This document shows positions 38,646 to 47,591 of a stretch of 64,000 nt of DNA, piece after piece (within the stretch, counting starts at the first letter, position 1; each line of letters opens with the position of its first letter). The stretch spans positions 1,302,001 to 1,366,000 of the forward strand of contig CAWDNS010000007.1 of the NCBI GenBank assembly GCA_963803775.1. Reading direction: 5' to 3'. Below the pieces are notes generated by a model that was not told the origin of the DNA, did not search any database, and was given only the letters and a program-made list of their open reading frames with translations. Source of the stretch: JABCZH01 sp963803775 (GTDB taxonomy: Bacteria > Acidobacteriota > Terriglobia > Terriglobales > Acidobacteriaceae). The position numbers and the translations under genes were made by a program.

Positions 38646-39620
38646 ATGAAGAAAACAGGATTGTTGCTGGCCTTGTCATTGGCTATTGCTGTGGCTATGG
38701 GATCGGACGCTTTCGCTCAGGCGGGCGCGGCGGCGGCTAATCAGCCTATCCCGGACGGAACGGTGTCGACAAACGCCAATTTTCCGGTCGAGACGATTGT
38801 GAGTCCGAACGTCAGCGATCTGCAATGCGCAGGTTTTGTGAATAAACAGGCGTTGCCCAATGCCACCTACATTGCGGGCGGCCTGGATACGCCGAACACG
38901 GCGCAGTATGCGGAAGGCGATCTGGTGTTTTTCGCCGGCCAAGGCTATGAACTGGGGAAGCGCTACAGCATTGTGCGCGAACTGCACGACCCCAATCGCT
39001 ACGAGGAATTTGACGGCCAAGCCTCCATGCTGAAAGCCATGGGGCAGCCTTATGGCGAGTTGGCGATAGCGCGGGTGGTGGATACGCGCAGCAAGTCGGC
39101 GATTGCCCACATTGAGTTCAGTTGCGCCCCGGTAGTTCCCGGCGACATTATTACCACGTACGTCGACAGACCTGCGCTGCCGCATCATCCTCCGTTGCGC
39201 TTTGACCGCTTTGCCCCGCCCAATGGCAAGCCCAGCGGCCGTATTGTGATGGCGAAAGATTTCGACGCCGAGCTGGGGACAGGGATGAAGGTATACATGA
39301 ATCTTGGCTCGAACCAGGGAGTGAAGGTCGGCGACTATTTCCGCGCTGTCCGCTCCTACGAAGCCGACCTGCATAATCCGGTGGATTCACTTTCGTTCAA
39401 GGCGTCAACCGCGGAAGACACGCAAGCCAAGCCGCCTTCCATCGAGCAGTCATCGTTCAACCGCACCAGCGGTCCCAACATTCGGGTGGCGATTTTCCCG
39501 CGCCGCGCGGTGGGTGAAATCCTGATCGTCGAGACCACGCCGACTACGTCTACCGGCATGATTGTGTTCGCCATGGAAGACATGCATTTGGGCGATGGAG
39601 TGGAGATGGATCCGCAGTAG
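38646..39620 (+). CDS. Exported protein with FlgT-like C-terminal region, unknown
   Basis: 324 aa with strong GGAGG site and signal peptide (LLLALSLAIAVAMGSDAFAQ). Residues ~85-185 (GDLVFFAGQGYELGKRYSIV, GELAIARVVDTRSKSAIAHI) and again ~215-320 (GTGMKVYMNLGSNQGVKVGDYF, VGEILIVETTPTTSTGMI) are repeated beta-rich units with the pattern 'lG..rGVkvGD', similar to the FlgT C-terminal or LysM-associated extracytoplasmic fold. Appears common in Acidobacteria; no function known. Followed by a strong terminator. Confidence 0.75.
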   Translation: MKKTGLLLALSLAIAVAMGSDAFAQAGAAAANQPIPDGTVSTNANFPVETIVSPNVSDLQCAGFVNKQALPNATYIAGGLDTPNTAQYAEGDLVFFAGQGYELGKRYSIVRELHDPNRYEEFDGQASMLKAMGQPYGELAIARVVDTRSKSAIAHIEFSCAPVVPGDIITTYVDRPALPHHPPLRFDRFAPPNGKPSGRIVMAKDFDAELGTGMKVYMNLGSNQGVKVGDYFRAVRSYEADLHNPVDSLSFKASTAEDTQAKPPSIEQSSFNRTSGPNIRVAIFPRRAVGEILIVETTPTTSTGMIVFAMEDMHLGDGVEMDPQ

Positions 39621-39648
39621 TAAGGTTGTTTCGAACCCGCTGCAAGTT

Positions 39649-39685
39649 AAAGGGAGAAGCTGAAAAGCTTCTCCCTTTTGTTTTG
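39649..39685 (+). terminator. Intrinsic terminator
   Basis: AAAGGGAGAAGC (39649-39660), loop TGAAAA, GCTTCTCCCTTT then TTGTTTT. Perfect 12-bp stem with T-rich tail, 29 bases after the stop of the preceding gene. Confidence 0.92.
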
Positions 39686-39845
39686 GTCCGCGAACAATAT
39701 CTATATCCACGTGGTTTGGCTTCCAACAGAACAAGCGCAAACCCTTAATCGCAGAGTTCGCAGAGGAAAGGCGCAGAGAACGCAGAGAGGAACAAACTAG
39801 TGCACTGCTGTTTATCCGAGATATGACTCTATATCCTGATTTCAC

Positions 39846-40400
39846 CTACTCGTCTCCAAACACTTCCGCAGTGAAGGCTTCGATGGTTGCGCCCTGCTTC
39901 CAGGCGTCCGGCGGGAGGCCGGCTTTGTGGCAAGTTTGCTCGAGGAACGTGGTCCGGCTCCAGGCATGTTCGACGGGGACTTGAGGAAGCAGCAGGCCGC
40001 GCCGGCCGTTTTGGCTGATGAGCAGGCCGTGGCGTCCGATTTCTACTTCTTCGGCGCGGAGGGGTTGCAGTGGCGACAGAATGCTGAGCGAAACTTGCAG
40101 CTCCGGAACCTGCTCACGAGTTACCGGCGGGAAGCGTGCGTCCTCGAACGCGGCTGCCTGGGCGGTTTCCGCGACGGTACGATAGAGCGAAGCCACGGGG
40201 AAGACGAATCCCACGCAGCCGCGCAACTGCCCGCGAAAATAGATGGTGGTGAAAGCTCCGCGCAGTTCGGCGAGATGCGGGGAAGGAGGGTCGAGTGGAA
40301 CTTCGCGTTTGTCGAGAGCGGCCGCGATGGAGGCGTGCGCCAGCTTTAAGAGGAGGCTGCGTTCTGCTTGCGTGAATTCTGGTTCAGGTGGCGGCGACAT
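39846..40400 (-). CDS. amrA: AMMECR1 domain protein (AmmeMemoRadiSam protein A)
   Basis: 184 aa. The hallmark FRGQLRGCVGF is present, with AFEDARFPPVTREQVPELQVSLSILS (split: DARFPPVTREQVPEL) and the C-terminal HAWSRTTFLEQTCHKAGLP. The family is conserved from bacteria to human and often lies with Memo and radical SAM genes; neither partner is adjacent here. Biochemical role unproved. It overlaps the pgsA gene by 17 bases, so both are probably one transcript. Confidence 0.9.
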   Translation of the reverse strand: MSPPPEPEFTQAERSLLLKLAHASIAAALDKREVPLDPPSPHLAELRGAFTTIYFRGQLRGCVGFVFPVASLYRTVAETAQAAAFEDARFPPVTREQVPELQVSLSILSPLQPLRAEEVEIGRHGLLISQNGRRGLLLPQVPVEHAWSRTTFLEQTCHKAGLPPDAWKQGATIEAFTAEVFGDE

Positions 40401-41034
40401 CGCGCTTCCTTCGTCGGCTTAGCACGAAAGCGCGGCGGCGGCTCTTCACCACCTGGCGGTCGATCTTTGACCAGAAGGCGATGAAATAATCTCCGGCGGA
40501 AAGTAGTGACAGCAACACCATGAACCAGATGGCGAGACGCGCAATCCAGTGGACGGGGAAGAAGTAAGGACCATACACCGGCCATTCTTTCCAGCGATGG
40601 TCGAGGATTACGGCGACTACGGAAATGCTCTGCACCAGCATTTTGAATTTGCCGAGATCGCTGGCTTCGATGGTGAAGCCTTCCGAGGCGGCGATGGACC
40701 GCAACCCGCTCACGAGAAATTCGCGGCCGATGATGACCACTGCAATCCAGGCGGGAACCAGGGTGGGATTGAACTGCACCAGGGTGACGAAAGCTGCCGC
40801 GATCAGGAGTTTGTCGGCCAGGGGATCGAGCAGCATTCCCATGGTGGTAATTTGTCCGCGCTTACGGGCCAGGTAGCCGTCGATGCCGTCAGTGATGGAG
40901 GCCGCAATAAACAGAGCCGACGCCAGCAGTTCTTTTTCGCCGCCCGGGCTTTGAAAACGGTTGGTGGAAAGAATCCAGATCAGCAGCGGGATGCTGATGA
41001 TGCGGGTGAGCGTGATGGAGTTGGGAAGATTCAC
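40384..41034 (-). CDS. pgsA: CDP-diacylglycerol-glycerol-3-phosphate 3-phosphatidyltransferase
   Basis: 216 aa inner-membrane enzyme of phosphatidylglycerol synthesis. The CDP-alcohol phosphotransferase signature is complete: DGIDGYLAR..(8)..G..(3)..D..(3)..D, seen as TDGIDGYLARKRGQ then GMLLDPLADKLL. N terminus MNLPNSITLTRIISIPLL is typical; about five membrane helices follow and a basic C-terminal tail (KSRRRAFVLSRRRKR) longer than usual. It precedes the AMMECR1 gene with overlap. Confidence 0.94.
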   Translation of the reverse strand: MNLPNSITLTRIISIPLLIWILSTNRFQSPGGEKELLASALFIAASITDGIDGYLARKRGQITTMGMLLDPLADKLLIAAAFVTLVQFNPTLVPAWIAVVIIGREFLVSGLRSIAASEGFTIEASDLGKFKMLVQSISVVAVILDHRWKEWPVYGPYFFPVHWIARLAIWFMVLLSLLSAGDYFIAFWSKIDRQVVKSRRRAFVLSRRRKRDVAAT

Positions 41035-41153
41035 CGGGACACGGAACCAATACGTCTAGATTATCCTCCACTGGTAAGAGTGAAAGCAATGCAGGAAATG
41101 GGCAGGTTGGCACGGAAGTTCAGGCAGGGTTGGGGATGATGCTTTTGCGTCGG

Positions 41154-41438
41154 TTAATCTCGCTTGGCGGGCTTGTAGCCAGCTTTTTTGGCGTCGTCGA
41201 CGGTCATGAACTTGCCGTTCTTGGTCTTGCCGTACCAGCGTCCGCCCTTGTGATAAATGCCGGTGTCGAGATTGACCCAGACTTTGTGAGTTGTTCTGGC
41301 GGCGGCGATGTCAGAAGCGGAGTAGGTTTGCGATGCAGCGGATTTTGCCGCGGGCGGAGTTGGAGCCTTCGGGGGATTGTCCTGGGCGGCAACGGTGATG
41401 GCGAAAATAAGAGTCAGCAGGAAAAGTGCGCGTTTCAT
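41154..41438 (-). CDS. Small exported protein, unknown
   Basis: 94 aa: signal peptide MKRALFLLTLIFAITVAAQ, a proline-rich linker (PPKAPTPPAAKS) and a compact C-terminal motif KVWVNLDTGIYHKGGRWYGK, TKNGKFMTVDDAKKAGYKPA. The motif VW.N..TG.YH..G..YG.T..G.FM...A...GY..A is widespread in small secreted proteins (recalled); function unknown, perhaps nucleic-acid or wall binding. Confidence 0.78.
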   Translation of the reverse strand: MKRALFLLTLIFAITVAAQDNPPKAPTPPAAKSAASQTYSASDIAAARTTHKVWVNLDTGIYHKGGRWYGKTKNGKFMTVDDAKKAGYKPAKRD

Positions 41439-41711
41439 ACATTCAGATTACAGCTTTGCTCGTCGATACGGCTCGGTGCCGGAAGAAAATCGAGTTTGAA
41501 TGGTACCGGGTTGGGACTGTTTTTGGTGCTTCCGAAGTGCCGGGAAACGCTTTTACCACGGGGGACACAGAGGTTCACAGGGGAAGTCAGAGAATCTTAC
41601 AACGCGGAGGGCGCAAAGGTAGGCCGCCGAGAGCGCAGAGGAAATCAAAGGGTTGAACTGCAATGGACACGACGAGCATAAAGGATCTGGGAGGCTGCGC
41701 GCTAACCCCGC
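41439..41711. other. Intergenic with dispersed repeat
   Basis: Carries a copy of the ACCACnGGGGACACAGAGG / CGCAGAGG repeat family at about 41554-41650. No gene seen. Confidence 0.5.
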
Positions 41712-42992
41712 TTACGCATAAATCCCACGCTGGCGGATGGTGACGGCCACACGGTCAATGGCCAGCATGTAGGCTGCGATGCGGTTGTTGACGTGATGGG
41801 CCTCGGCGAATCGGACCACATCGTTGAAGGCTTCGACCATGATGCTCTCCAACTGTTCGTTGACGACAGATTCCTTCCAGAAATAGCCCTGGCGGTCTTG
41901 TACCCATTCGAAATAAGAGGTGGTCACGCCGCCGGCGTTGCAGAGGATGTCGGGAATGACGAAGATTCCCTTGTCGGCGAGGACTTCGTCGGCGGAGGCG
42001 GTGGTGGGGCCATTGGCGCCTTCGGCTAGAATCTTGCATTTCACGCGCTCGGCGTTGCGGCTGGTGATCTGGTTTTCAGTGGCGGCGGGAATCAGGATGT
42101 CGCACTCGGTGACCAGCAATTCGGCGGGGTCTACTTTGTCAGCTCCGGGGAATCCGGTGATGGTGCGGTTCTTTTGCCGGTGTTCGCTGAGCGCTTTAAC
42201 ATCGAGGCCGTTTTTGTTGTACAGCCCGCCGTCGACTTCGAGAATGCCGATGATCTTGTAGCCGGCTTCCGCCATCAGCAAGGCGGCGTTCGAACCCACG
42301 TTGCCGAAACCCTGCACGATGACTCGCGTGGTTTCTTTCCTCAGGCCCAGCTTCTTGATGGCCTCATCGCAGGAGATCATGATGCCGCGGCCGGTGGCTT
42401 CGCGGCGGCCACGCGATCCGCCCATGTTGATGGGCTTGCCGGTCACCACGGCCGTCACCGTCTGCCGCATGTGCATGGAGTAGGTGTCCATCATCCAGGC
42501 CATGGTTTGTTCGTTGGTGTTGACGTCGGGAGCAGGAACATCTTTCTCGGGACCGATGAATTCGAACAGCTCCGCGGTGTAACGGCGGGTCATGCGCTCG
42601 AGTTCGGACTGCGACATTTTATGGGGATCGCAAATGATGCCGCCCTTGGCACCGCCGAAGGGAATGTTGACTACCGCGCATTTCCAGGTCATCCAACTGG
42701 CGAGGGCGCGAACTTCGTCGAGGGTGACGTCGGGGGCGTAACGGACGCCGCCCTTGGCGGGGCCGCGGGCGATGGAGTGCTGTACGCGGAATCCGGTGAA
42801 CACTTCGAGACGGCCGTTATCCATGGCGACCGGGATGTGGACGATGATCTCGCGATTGGGATAGCGGAGGACTTTCCAGATGCCTTCGTCGAGATTGAGT
42901 TTCTGCGCGGCCAGATCGAAGCGGGCAGATTGCGCCTCCATCGGGTTAAATTCACGTTCGAGGGCGGCGGTTTCTAAAGTGGTGGCGGTCAT
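41712..42992 (-). CDS. gdhA: Glutamate dehydrogenase (Glu/Leu/Phe/Val family)
   Basis: 426 aa from the ATG with GGAG five bases upstream; the open frame to 43118 is not family-like. Signatures: FRVQHSIARGPAKGGVRY (substrate), the catalytic Lys in CAVVNIPFGGAKGGI, DVNTNEQTMAWMMDTY, SRGRREATGRG and the NAD-binding GFGNVGSNAA; C-terminal LCNAGGVTTSYFEW. Converts glutamate to 2-oxoglutarate and ammonia or the reverse. Length and motifs match the hexameric bacterial GDH. Probably NAD(H)-dependent (Glu at the end of beta-2, GILEVDGG), but cofactor choice is not certain. Confidence 0.95.
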   Translation of the reverse strand: MTATTLETAALEREFNPMEAQSARFDLAAQKLNLDEGIWKVLRYPNREIIVHIPVAMDNGRLEVFTGFRVQHSIARGPAKGGVRYAPDVTLDEVRALASWMTWKCAVVNIPFGGAKGGIICDPHKMSQSELERMTRRYTAELFEFIGPEKDVPAPDVNTNEQTMAWMMDTYSMHMRQTVTAVVTGKPINMGGSRGRREATGRGIMISCDEAIKKLGLRKETTRVIVQGFGNVGSNAALLMAEAGYKIIGILEVDGGLYNKNGLDVKALSEHRQKNRTITGFPGADKVDPAELLVTECDILIPAATENQITSRNAERVKCKILAEGANGPTTASADEVLADKGIFVIPDILCNAGGVTTSYFEWVQDRQGYFWKESVVNEQLESIMVEAFNDVVRFAEAHHVNNRIAAYMLAIDRVAVTIRQRGIYA

Positions 42993-43172
42993 GGCGTCTC
43001 CGATTAGTGCATTCCGGTGCTGGGCTGGCTGGCACCGGACAATTTTCCCGATTTGTGCGGATAGCCTCAAAAGTATAAGCAGGCGGGCGCGGCGAGGCAA
43101 GTCAAGCTTGGTGACCAACGATGCACATTGTTACGGCCTGAGGAACTAGCGGTCGACGTAGCCTAAACGTCC

Positions 43173-44585
43173 TCACAACTTATGTCGTTCCACTCTCGCC
43201 CGCACTGTCCCTTTCGCTAGCTTGGCGGAAATCTCTTCGCCGACTTTGACTTTGCGGGCATCTTTCAGGAGTTTTCCGGAGGCATCGAAGACCAGCGCGT
43301 ATCCGCGCTCGAGAATCGCGACTGGAGAAAGTGCCTGCAAGGCGGTTTCGATGCGCTCGACGCGAACTTTGCGTTCCAGGAGGAAATTGCGGAACGCGGC
43401 CAGCAGCCCGGTGTGGTGTGCGGCCAAGTCTTTCTTCATCCCCGCTAGCACACGCCTGACGTCGTAGTGGCGCACCGTCGCCGACAATGCTTCAAACCGG
43501 CGGCGTTGTTTTTCGATGATCTCGCGCTGGGCGTGAGTCAGGCGATGGCCGAGTTCGTCGAGGCGCTGCTGGCGGCGGTGGATCAGATCCATGATGCGGC
43601 CGAAGGCGCCATGCTGGGCCAGTTCCGTCAGGTTCTGGCGCAACATCAGCAGTTGGTAGCGCACGGCTTTTCCGAGGCGGCGCTCGAGGCCTTCCATCTG
43701 TTCCGCGATGTCCTGCCGCGAACGGATCACCAGCTCGGCTGCGGCTGAGGGCGTGGCGGCGCGAAGGTCGGCCACGAAATCGATGATAGTGAAATCGGTT
43801 TCGTGGCCGATGGCGGAGATGACGGGAATCTCGGATGCGGCGATGGCGCGGGCCAGGCCTTCGTGGTTGAACGCGGCGAGGTCTTCGGCGGAGCCTCCGC
43901 CGCGGGCGACGATGATTACGTCAACACTGCGGGATTTGTTGAAGTGGCGCACTCCGGCGGTGACTTCGAGCGGGGCCGCGTCGCCCTGCACTTGGGCCGG
44001 GTATATAAGGACGTTCACTCCGTGGTGGCGCCTGCGCAGAATATTAAGGATGTCGCGCAGGGCTGCTGCCTGGGGCGAGGTCACGATCCCAATCCTCTGC
44101 GGCAGTGTGGGGATTGGCTTTCTGCGGCTGGCGTCGAATAATCCTTCGGCTTCGAGCTTGGTTTTGAGTTGCTCGAATGCGACTTGCAGCGCGCCCGCAC
44201 CTTTCGGTTCGAGATACTCGGCTGAAACCTGTAACTCGCCGCGATCTTCGTAGACAGTTACCCGGCCGCGCGTTACTACCACCGTGCCGTTTTCGGGCCG
44301 GAAGCGTAAAAGCTTGGCTGAGGAGCGGAACATTACGACGCGCACCTGTGCGCTGGCGTCTTTCAGGGTGAAGTAAAGATGTCCGGACTCGTGGGCGCGG
44401 AGGTTGGAGATTTCGCCTTCGACCCAGATGTCGCCGTATTCGCGTTCGATACTGGTGCGCACCGCGGCGACCAGGTCGCGGACGGTCCAGGTACGACGGG
44501 AGGTGGGGATAAACATGAAGCCGAGTTGGTCGGGGGCGGACACCGAGGGAAAGTTTACAGGAGGGAGGATATGACTGACAGGCAA
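43173..44585 (-). CDS. xseA: Exodeoxyribonuclease VII large subunit
   Basis: 470 aa. N-terminal OB fold: DIWVEGEISNLRAHESGHLYF then LKDASAQVRVVMF. The nuclease core has GLFDASRRKPIPTLPQRIGIVTS (split: KPIPTLPQRIGIVTSP), DVIIVARGGGSAEDL and PVISAIGHETDFTI, with D and GHE as the conserved catalytic positions. A long coiled-coil follows (RRFEALSATVRHYDVR) and the C-terminal ILERGYALV. It degrades ssDNA with XseB; no xseB gene is adjacent. The start may lie a few codons further in. Confidence 0.95.
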   Translation of the reverse strand: MPVSHILPPVNFPSVSAPDQLGFMFIPTSRRTWTVRDLVAAVRTSIEREYGDIWVEGEISNLRAHESGHLYFTLKDASAQVRVVMFRSSAKLLRFRPENGTVVVTRGRVTVYEDRGELQVSAEYLEPKGAGALQVAFEQLKTKLEAEGLFDASRRKPIPTLPQRIGIVTSPQAAALRDILNILRRRHHGVNVLIYPAQVQGDAAPLEVTAGVRHFNKSRSVDVIIVARGGGSAEDLAAFNHEGLARAIAASEIPVISAIGHETDFTIIDFVADLRAATPSAAAELVIRSRQDIAEQMEGLERRLGKAVRYQLLMLRQNLTELAQHGAFGRIMDLIHRRQQRLDELGHRLTHAQREIIEKQRRRFEALSATVRHYDVRRVLAGMKKDLAAHHTGLLAAFRNFLLERKVRVERIETALQALSPVAILERGYALVFDASGKLLKDARKVKVGEEISAKLAKGTVRARVERHKL

Positions 44586-44941
44586 GAGTGTTCGTCTTTG
44601 TATGGTCAGCGGTGAAAGGACGCGGAGATTGGCTCCGCCGGGCGAACGAGGGCGTCCACCACTACATGTTCTGTGGCCAAGATAGAGACGTTCGTCTCTA
44701 TTGAACTCTACAGAACTCTACAAAATTTTTCCTAACTGACGTAGCCACGATTTTTTCAATTACAAATTGTTACAAAACTGTTGCAATTTAGGATCGTCCC
44801 GAAGTAACATGATACTCGGACGCGATGGTAAGCGTTCGACCCAGTCGTGGTACCGCCCTTTCTTCCAAGGTTCATTAGCCGTAACTAACTGTCTCGTCCT
44901 GGCGCATGTTTATGGCCCGGACTAGGTACGGAGACCCTAAT
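44586..44941. other. Intergenic, AT-rich with one palindrome
   Basis: 356 bases without a gene. Contains the palindrome ATAGAGACG-TT-CGTCTCTAT (44682-44701) and an AT-rich stretch around 44700-44800 with ACTCTACAGAACTCTACA direct repeats and several TTACAAA units. A promoter for the GvpL/F gene is likely here but I cannot place it. Confidence 0.5.
44682..44701. promoter_or_regulatory. Perfect palindrome
   Basis: 9-bp arms with a two-base centre. Could be an operator for the following gene or a terminator stem for a leftward transcript; no T-run is evident. Confidence 0.4.
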
Positions 44942-45685
44942 ATGGCGTGGTACGCATATTGCCTCACCGAGCAAGATACCCTCAATGGAACACGCGCACG
45001 GCGCCCCTTCCTGTTGGAAGGCATTCAAGGAGTGAACGCAGCCCCGGTTTTGAGCTATCCCAGCGGCGAGTTTGCCGTGGTGGTGAGCGAATACGACCGC
45101 GCTACCCAGAAAATTGAAGATAAGGCGGTGTTGGAGCATGCGCATGTGGTTAGCGTGTGTTTCCGCACCGGGACGGTGCTACCGTTCCGTTTCGGCACTA
45201 TCTTCGATACTGACGAGGCGTTGCGGCAGGCGGTGAGGGCTAATCGACGGGCCTTTGGGCAGAGCGTCGAGCGGTTGCGGGGCAAGTCGGAAATGCACCT
45301 GAAGCTGCTGGTGCGGGACGGTTCACTGCGGGATGCGTTGGCGGAGTTGCCGTTGCCACAATCGGTCGGCGGTGAGTATCTGCTAAGGCTGCGGGAGAAG
45401 GCGTCGAAGGACCGCGAGCGCCAGACTAAGGCAAGGGCCTTGTCGGTACAGGTTCACAAGATGTTTAACCCGCTGGAGGAAGAGATTAGTTGTAAGAGAG
45501 TTAATACTAATGGGATGCTGATCGACATTGCCCACCTGATCGATTCGAAGTCGGTAGAGAAGTATCAGAACCGCTATAGCAGCGCCGCCAAGCAGCTTAA
45601 GAATTGTGAGATCTCGGTGAGCGGGCCGTGGCCGCCGTATCACTTTTTGCCTGGCAAACTGCGCACTGTGGCAGGGAATTCATAA
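44942..45685 (+). CDS. GvpL/GvpF family protein, orphan
   Basis: 247 aa from MAWYAYCLTEQD with GGAG nine bases upstream. Family features: N-terminal WYAYCLTE, AAPVLSYPSGEFAVVVSEYD, HAHVVSVCFRTGTVLPFRFGTIF (split: GTVLPFRFGTIF), EMHLKLLVRDG, and C-terminal KNCEISVSGPWPPYHFL. GvpL/F proteins are minor gas-vesicle components, but no GvpA or other gvp gene lies nearby. Orphan GvpL/F proteins in soil bacteria probably have another role (inference). A structured region follows the stop. Confidence 0.88.
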   Translation: MAWYAYCLTEQDTLNGTRARRPFLLEGIQGVNAAPVLSYPSGEFAVVVSEYDRATQKIEDKAVLEHAHVVSVCFRTGTVLPFRFGTIFDTDEALRQAVRANRRAFGQSVERLRGKSEMHLKLLVRDGSLRDALAELPLPQSVGGEYLLRLREKASKDRERQTKARALSVQVHKMFNPLEEEISCKRVNTNGMLIDIAHLIDSKSVEKYQNRYSSAAKQLKNCEISVSGPWPPYHFLPGKLRTVAGNS

Positions 45686-45691
45686 GTAAAG

Positions 45692-45763
45692 AGAACAGTG
45701 CCCTGCACGGTATGTGCAGGAATATGCAGAGTTAGTGGCAGTGGCCTCTGGCAGCACTGTTCT
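45692..45763 (+). ncRNA. Candidate three-way-junction RNA
   Basis: Outer stem AGAACAGTG (45692-45700) / CACTGTTCT (45755-45763); inside it CCTGCAC (45702-45708) / GTGCAGG (45714-45720) and CAGAG (45727-45731) / CTCTG (45746-45750). All three stems are exact. It starts six bases after the GvpL/F stop. It could be an mRNA 3' structure, a small RNA or a protein-binding site; no known class recognised. Confidence 0.45.
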
Positions 45764-46003
45764 TACCTGACCGCCAGTTCCATCTAACTGTAATCCCTGC
45801 AATCTTTTGCAAAGAGGGCGCTGACGGGCGCATGGACGCGTCTATTTGGTGTGGCAAGTGCTTCTTTCGAGAGCAATGAAAGAGGCCGCCACGCATTGAC
45901 CTTCACTCTCCGTTATCGACCTTCTTTGAATCGATCCGCCTGCGGGATCGGTCCCTTGCATCGCCTTTCCTGACTCCTACCTGAAAGCCTCTTTTGAGAA
46001 TGT

Positions 46004-46031
46004 GGCCCCAGAAATGGGGCCCTTTTTCTTT
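46004..46031 (+). terminator. Intrinsic terminator
   Basis: GGCCCC (46004-46009), loop AGAAAT, GGGGCC (46016-46021), then CTTTTTCTTT. Good stem and T-run 320 bases after the GvpL/F gene; suggests that the transcript covers the structured RNA region. Confidence 0.85.
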
Positions 46032-46181
46032 GGGGGGTGCTGTGAAAACCTTAAACCGCAAAGCACGCGAAGGAGGCCGCGAAGAGCGCAAAGACAGGGC
46101 TTCAGTATCAAGGCCTGGGTTCAACCGCCGAACCGAGTCGCTTGCCAGACAGCCAACATCCAATTACATTCACAGATCGAC

Positions 46182-47591
46182 ATGCGCCTACAGACTGTAG
46201 CTCTAACCTTGACAGCCCTGATTGTTTTGTCTCCTGCGGCCGGTGCGGGGGATGGATCTGACGTTAAACCGAAGAACGAACTGGTGGCGATCCGCGATGC
46301 GGCGCTGGCTGATGACTACGCGTATCAGCAAGTGGCGCACTTGACGGACAACATCGGTCCGCGCCCCTCGGGGTCGCCACAGGCAGAAGCTGCGGTCGAG
46401 TATGTGGCGGGAGAGTTACGCCAGCTTGGGCTCGAGGTTCGGCTGGAAGAGGTCCGGGTGCGGCGTTGGATGCGCGGCATCGATACCGCGGAATTGACGG
46501 AGTTTCCGGGGCAAGTACCGACCACAACTCAAAAGATTGTGGTGACTGCCTTGGGTGGGAATGCGCCTACGCCGGCGGATGGAATCACAGCGGAAGTCGT
46601 GGTGGCGAGAAACTTTGCCGAGCTAAAGGCGATGGGGCGAGAGAAAGTGGCGGGGAAAATCGTCGCCTTCACTTTTCCATTCGACAAGCAAAAGGCAGCC
46701 AACGGGCTGTCTGGGGAAGCTTATGGGGAGGCGGTCGCGTATCGCGCAGGTGGCGCCAAGGCGGCAGCGGAGATGGGCGCAGTAGGCTGCGTAGTGCGGT
46801 CGGTGGGGGGAGCGGATTATCGGTTGCCACATACGGGATTCAGCGTGCCAGCGGGCATTCCGGCTGGCGCCGTTACCAGCGAAGATGCTGAATTACTGGC
46901 GCGGCTTGGGGCTCAGGGAAGGGTGAAGATGCACCTCATTCTTACTTCGCAGAATGGGCCGGAAGTGCTGAGTCACAATGTCGTGGCGGATCTCAAAGGC
47001 TCGGAGCATCCGGAGCAGATCGTGGTGGTGTCCGGGCACTTGGATTCCTGGGATTTGGGAACCGGAGCCATTGACGATGCCGCTGGAGTTGCGGTAGCGA
47101 TGGAGACGGCGCAGTTGGTGCAACGGTTGCACCTGCATCCCCGGCGCACCATTCGGGTGATCGCGTGGATGGATGAAGAAAACGGCGGACGTGGCCACGA
47201 TGCCTATGCGCAGGCTCATGCGTCCGAGATGGGGAACCATGAGGCGGCGATAGAAAGCGATTTGGGAGCGTCGCATCCCCTGGGTTTTTGGGCGAAGGTG
47301 AAACCTGAGGCGATGCCGCTGCTCGAGCCAGTACAGGAGGTTTTGCAGAGCTTCGGAGCGAACTTGATCAATCGGGTAGAGTTCAGTCCGGGATCGGACA
47401 TCGCGCCATTGGCCAGAGCCGGAGTTCCTGCGTTCGGAGTTATGCAAGACGGGCGCACCTACTTCAATTACCATCACAGTGCTGCGGACACGCTGGACAA
47501 GGTTGTCCCACAAGAACTGAGGGAAAACGCAGCGGCGATGGCGGTAATGGGCTACGCGCTGGCGAACCTGGGGGAGCGGTTGCCGCGGTGA
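46182..47591 (+). CDS. Exported M28 family metallopeptidase
   Basis: 469 aa. Signal peptide MRLQTVALTLTALIVLSPAA; DNIGPRPSGSPQAEAAVEYV is the usual N-terminal phrase; a protease-associated-like insert (VAGKIVAFTFPF) precedes the catalytic domain. Zinc-binding and catalytic residues: VVSGHLDSWDLGTGAIDDAA (His, Asp, Asp), AWMDEENGGRG (Glu-Glu), and the last His in FNYHHSAADT. Probably an aminopeptidase or carboxypeptidase acting in the periplasm or outside. The ATG at 46182 is chosen over longer in-frame readings that run through a dispersed repeat. Confidence 0.92.
   Translation: MRLQTVALTLTALIVLSPAAGAGDGSDVKPKNELVAIRDAALADDYAYQQVAHLTDNIGPRPSGSPQAEAAVEYVAGELRQLGLEVRLEEVRVRRWMRGIDTAELTEFPGQVPTTTQKIVVTALGGNAPTPADGITAEVVVARNFAELKAMGREKVAGKIVAFTFPFDKQKAANGLSGEAYGEAVAYRAGGAKAAAEMGAVGCVVRSVGGADYRLPHTGFSVPAGIPAGAVTSEDAELLARLGAQGRVKMHLILTSQNGPEVLSHNVVADLKGSEHPEQIVVVSGHLDSWDLGTGAIDDAAGVAVAMETAQLVQRLHLHPRRTIRVIAWMDEENGGRGHDAYAQAHASEMGNHEAAIESDLGASHPLGFWAKVKPEAMPLLEPVQEVLQSFGANLINRVEFSPGSDIAPLARAGVPAFGVMQDGRTYFNYHHSAADTLDKVVPQELRENAAAMAVMGYALANLGERLPR

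Noticed and set aside
42174..42977. 267-aa frame antisense to glutamate dehydrogenase
   Set aside because: Shadow of a fully conserved enzyme gene; no ribosome site.
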